This document shows, piece after piece, positions 60,301 to 64,000 of a stretch of DNA of 64,000 bases (positions are counted from its first letter, which is position 1; every line of letters begins with the position of its first letter). A program made the translations under genes and the position numbers. This stretch comes from Apostichopus japonicus (Eukaryota > Echinodermata > Holothuroidea > Aspidochirotida > Stichopodidae): assembly GCF_037975245.1 (NCBI RefSeq), contig NC_092572.1, positions 11,231,769 through 11,295,768 of the forward strand, written 5' to 3'. Below the pieces are notes generated by a model. The model saw only the letters and a program-made list of their open reading frames with translations. It had not been told where the DNA came from and did no database searches.

Positions 60301-62980
60301 AAGAGGCAAGTTCAAATATAGAGGCCATTAGACTTTGCTCTAGCCATTCATCCGTTTATTCCGGACACGACAAACAAATAAAAGAAATAACTTCAATAAC
60401 AAATAACATTTTCGTGACAGTATAAATGCATGTAAGTTAATATACAACTTGTGCCTGAGTTCTTGTTTTCCCTCTGTGACGGTTCTTCATCTGTACTACG
60501 AAAAAGTAGTCTCGGTCACTATACTCAAAATAAGACAAAGTAGTCTCACGAAACGAATAGCTAAGCCAGAAGAATGCGCGCGTTTAGTTGGCTTCATCAT
60601 TACGTGTATACGAACGATCTTCAAAAGTTCACATCTTTAAAAATGGTGATGGGGCTATTCACGTTCTGTGTGTGATGAAGTATAGGAATCATAAATATAA
60701 CGCCCTCGTGGTTCTTACCACTGTGAGTGATATACAAGTTGTCATGAAAGCGCTCGAAGGGATGAGGTGTACCCCGTATTACTCATTCCGACAGATCCGC
60801 TAATCAAGGAATTACCAGTAATCTTACCAAAAGGACACATCCTCTGTGCATTTGTTGCTACAAATTCCAACATAACAGTAAAATGGCACTTTCGGTAAAT
60901 TAAGGGGACACCTTTGTAAAAAAAAGAAAGATAAAACATGCTATTCTGAATATTTTCCGCCTCCCTTGGTTTAAATGGAATGGGCACACCTTCCGTCAGA
61001 AACCCTTTGAATCCTAAATGAATTGGACTTGCCAGAGATCTTCTACCTCCTCCTCTTCAAAGTTTTCCTCCACTTAACGCTTTGGAGTATATACTGGGCT
61101 TAAAATTGCGGTTATTATCGTATTCGATGCAAACACTCTTGAAACATGTTTTTAAAGATAGAACATAGGTCCGGATATCTTACAGCGCTATACAATATCT
61201 ATGTAGGTCTGTAAACTGTAAAGTTCACGCCATAGTCCCCAAACCGTATATACAGATACGACTAAATTAGCACCGATAGTATAGGCCATTGTTTAACGCA
61301 GGTCTCAATTGCCTTCATTACTAAGTGTATAGGCCTACCTGCGATGTAATTGTAAAATCCGTTAGGCTGCGGGCGTTCGCGTGCTCTGCGTTTACATTTT
61401 TGTGTATCAAAAGTATAACAAACCAGGAGTGCAGCGCTTTCGGCGCTGTTAAATTTTCCTCGGACATGCTATTTCGTCAAAGACCATCCAGCGCATTTTA
61501 ATTAGATATGTCACGTTGTTTTCATAGGACTCGTGCCGTTTGTTTGTAGCGACGTCTGGCATCTCTCTTAAATAGAATATCAAAACGGTTCCTCCGGAGC
61601 CTTTTCTCGAACCTGAACGATAAAGGCGTCCTCTACCTTGTACCTAACGTACGTCCTGCAACATAAAAATCAATTCCTCTAGCCTATGTCATTCAGAGGC
61701 ATGTCATTTCTTAAAATTAACCATGCTTAGCATCTGGGGATGTTGATGTTTCAGAAATGATGTCTGTTTGCTTTATCACCTTTTATTCACAATCTGAATC
61801 CCTATCACTCTTTTGGTCAACCAGCTTAAGAGTTTTCTTCTAGCTGAATTTTCATCCAAGTCCACAGTGTTAACTACTGACTTTTCTGACTTACTCTATG
61901 CAAAACGATTTTTTTTTTTTGAGCTTTGAATCGGCGCACTAGTTTCAGGTATGGGAGCGCTAATAATACGGGGATCCTTTTTTGCGGTTAAGTTGTAAAG
62001 TACCTTTAACAAACAGTAAGTAATCAACGCTGAATTAACAATACGCATTACAAGAAACGATCTTCGAAAACGTTATGGGTAATGATATGACACAAGGTGG
62101 GTTCTGAAATATCTCATGTAGCGAGAGTAGGATGTCTCTGACGAGCGTTGTGAGGAACGTCGGTAAAAAGTATTGGGTAGATGAAGACTGGGATGCACAG
62201 GTTGCTTGGAATCTTTGAAACCTAGATGTCCAGTGGCGATCTCTGTTTAAGAGGATACAAATTCTCTGACGCACACTACTGAGTACATCTATGATGTATA
62301 TGATATTATACCACGTCGATCATAAAAGTCATGCATTACATAGAAAAGAGCCACTCATCTGGAATATCCTGATGACAGCTTGCTTGGATGAGAGAGTGCA
62401 AAAAAAACTATTGTGTGTTGCCTCAGTGAATAGCGTTGGCAGAAGAAAACCGTTCGTTACTCGCGTTGACTCGTGATGTTTACATGCCGAGTTATGGTTA
62501 ACACTCTCTCGTAGGTGGAATTTTGTTGTCACTGAAAAATAATTAAATAAGCAAAAAAGAACAAGTAACAAGGGAAAATTGCATTGCCTTCCAAATCGTT
62601 TTTTCGATTGAAATAACAGTATTTTGTTATTAAACAAGGAAAGCACTAATATGCTTTATTAAATGTGTTACTATTCACATCCTTTTTCGAAATAAAAGTA
62701 CGTACTAAAGTATTAACAAGATTAACTTGATCCACTCTCAACCCTGTTCCCCTCACATCGAAAATACAGTTAACCATGTGATTAAGACGGTGCTAGGACG
62801 AACCACTTGTATTGGTCATGTCCTCTGTAAAAGAACCCTGAACACATTTGTAATTCATATACACTATCTTTACCTGTTTTATTCATACGTATAAAAAACT
62901 TGTTACAAAGTTTGATTATTGAATTTGTAATTATCGTCATGTTGCGCACATCAGTTACACAGGTGACATTGGAACAATCC
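57340..62980. other. Gene-poor region with unassigned short open frames
   Basis: No gene I can support. 59220-59930 is less AT-rich than its surroundings and may be repeat-derived. A plus-strand frame at about 60615-60803 (KVHIFKNGDG, then KYNALVVLTT and GMRC) vaguely recalls a doublecortin-type domain, but lacks splice sites and enough identity to call. A minus frame at 62035-62274 is open for 79 codons without recognisable motifs. Confidence 0.35.
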
Positions 62981-62989
62981 AAATTATCT

Positions 62990-63720
62990 TTATTGTGTTT
63001 ACTAACACTTAATACAATAATAATATAGTTCTTATAAAGCGCAACACACAACAAAGTCTCAATGCGCTGTACACAAAACAAAAATGTACCCAAACTATAA
63101 TACAATACAATCGTGAACACATATGAGTCTTGAGAACAGTTTTAAAGTTATTAACATATTGAGCACAGTTGACATGATCTGTGAGACTATTTCAAAGAAA
63201 AGCCGAAGCATATTGAAAGGAACGTTGGCCGTGTGATTTTGAATAGGTGTGATGTGAGAGACAAGACTTCACCGTGAGACCAATCTGGCAGGCGAGTTTT
63301 GAATGCGTTGTAAGTTGCTCAATATCATGATCTGGTAGACCAAACAGCAACATACTACAGTTATCTAATCGAGAGGAGATGAATGCATGAACCAGACGCT
63401 CATTTGTTCGTCTGTCGAGGAAACTACGAATTTTACCATTTTTATGAAGAGCATCAAATGCTGCACGGCAAATGTTGTTTACATGCGAATCCATCGTTAG
63501 GTTGTTGTCAATATGACCCGTAAATTCCGAATTTTACACACAGGTATAACAGGAACGTTACCGATGTTGAAATAAGAAATAGGTGTTACCCATCTGAAGC
63601 AAGATGGTAGGTAAATAATTTCGGTTTTGTCAGCGTTCAGTTTCATATTATTTGCAATAGACCAGGAATCAGAATCAGACAAATATTCCTGGTATGACAA
63701 ATATGTTATTGTTGTATCAC
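62990..63720 (-). mobile_element. LINE remnant: reverse-transcriptase palm/thumb fragment and 3' tail
   Basis: Minus-strand reading gives WSIANNMKLNADKTEIIYLP, then after a one-base frameshift near 63510 MDSHVNNICRAAFDALHKNG, KIRSFLDRRTNERLVHAFIS and DNCSMLLFGLPDHDIEQL, a standard non-LTR reverse transcriptase stretch (CR1/Jockey group). Further frame breaks follow, and the 3' end near 63000-63075 has the CAGCGCATTGAGA ... TGCGCTTTATAAG hairpin with (ATT) units. A 5'-truncated, inactive copy. Confidence 0.72.
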
Positions 63721-64000
63721 TAAAGTAGTCACCGAGACGGTTTGGAAACTACAGTCTAACGGGCAAGGTATGTTATTGCTGGTCAACCATATTCAACTGA
63801 GACATTCAGCTATGAGCATTTTAGAAATATGAAAGAAAGTATTATCTGAGAATATATTACAAATTCAAACTTACAAAGGGAAGTAAGATGCGAAGCATAT
63901 GAGTAAGCTTAATAAAGGATGAGTTTAATATTGGGTGTTAGTGAACAATAGTAGACTGGTAATTTGAACTAAAATAGATTTATTGTATAATGAATGAATA

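Noticed and set aside
60588-60803. Doublecortin-like domain
   Set aside because: KVHIFKNGDG is suggestive, but the rest aligns poorly by eye and no splice sites bound it. Kept only as a note in the regional entry.
62035-62274. Minus-strand 79-codon frame
   Set aside because: No recognisable motif, no clear splice sites, and only moderate length for the local base composition.

Overview
The window is eukaryotic and AT-rich (I estimate about 35% GC). It has short exons with GT-AG introns, long (AT)n microsatellites and decayed non-LTR retrotransposons. It looks like a metazoan invertebrate. A marine deuterostome such as an echinoderm is my guess from the family content and the style of the retroelement tails, but nothing here proves it. 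There is no bacterial, phage or CRISPR content.

The main content is a tandem array of paralogous receptor genes, all on the minus strand and read from high to low coordinates. Gene D (about 50.2-46.3 kb) encodes a signal peptide, four Ig domains, a transmembrane (TM) segment and a short tail, with no kinase. Gene C (43.45-32.06 kb) encodes a signal peptide, four Ig domains, TM, juxtamembrane exons and a kinase-like domain in eight exons (K1-K8). Gene B (29.3-13.2 kb) is the same with eight Ig domains and is the best preserved. Gene A (8.76-0.49 kb) has a signal peptide, one and a part Ig domains, no recognisable TM exon and the full set of kinase-like exons. I rebuilt the exons by hand from splice sites, intron phase and paralogue alignment. 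Most kinase exon lengths agree to the base between copies.

The kinase-like domain has receptor-tyrosine-kinase architecture but should be catalytically dead. In all three copies the glycine loop is altered, the beta-3 VAxK lysine is Ser or Thr, the alpha-C Glu is absent, HRD is HPG, the catalytic-loop Asn is Arg or Lys, and DFG is DFC. The hinge, the helix-F Asp (SDSWS) and the helix-I region remain, so the fold is probably kept. Each copy ends in a short tail with one YxxM motif (YTPM in A, YMSM in B, YIIM in C), the consensus docking site for PI3K p85 SH2 domains. My inference is a family of Ig pseudokinase receptors that signal through phosphorylated-tail scaffolding, with copies gaining and losing Ig domains and in one case the whole kinase part.

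Several copies carry lesions in this sequence. A has an in-frame stop in Ig1 and a 2-nt shift at K3, C has a GG in place of the GT donor after K1, and D has an in-frame stop between two Ig domains. B has none that I found, but it uses one GC-AG intron and has a duplicated first donor.

The rest is intergenic. It includes an orphan plus-strand signal-peptide-like exon at 11.4 kb, LINE remnants at 3.5-4.1 kb and 63.0-63.7 kb, a foldback-like element at 35.85-36.65 kb inside a gene C intron, a GC-rich island at 29.9-30.1 kb, a 145-bp tandem repeat at 55.9-56.5 kb, and a gene-poor stretch from 50.2 kb to the end.
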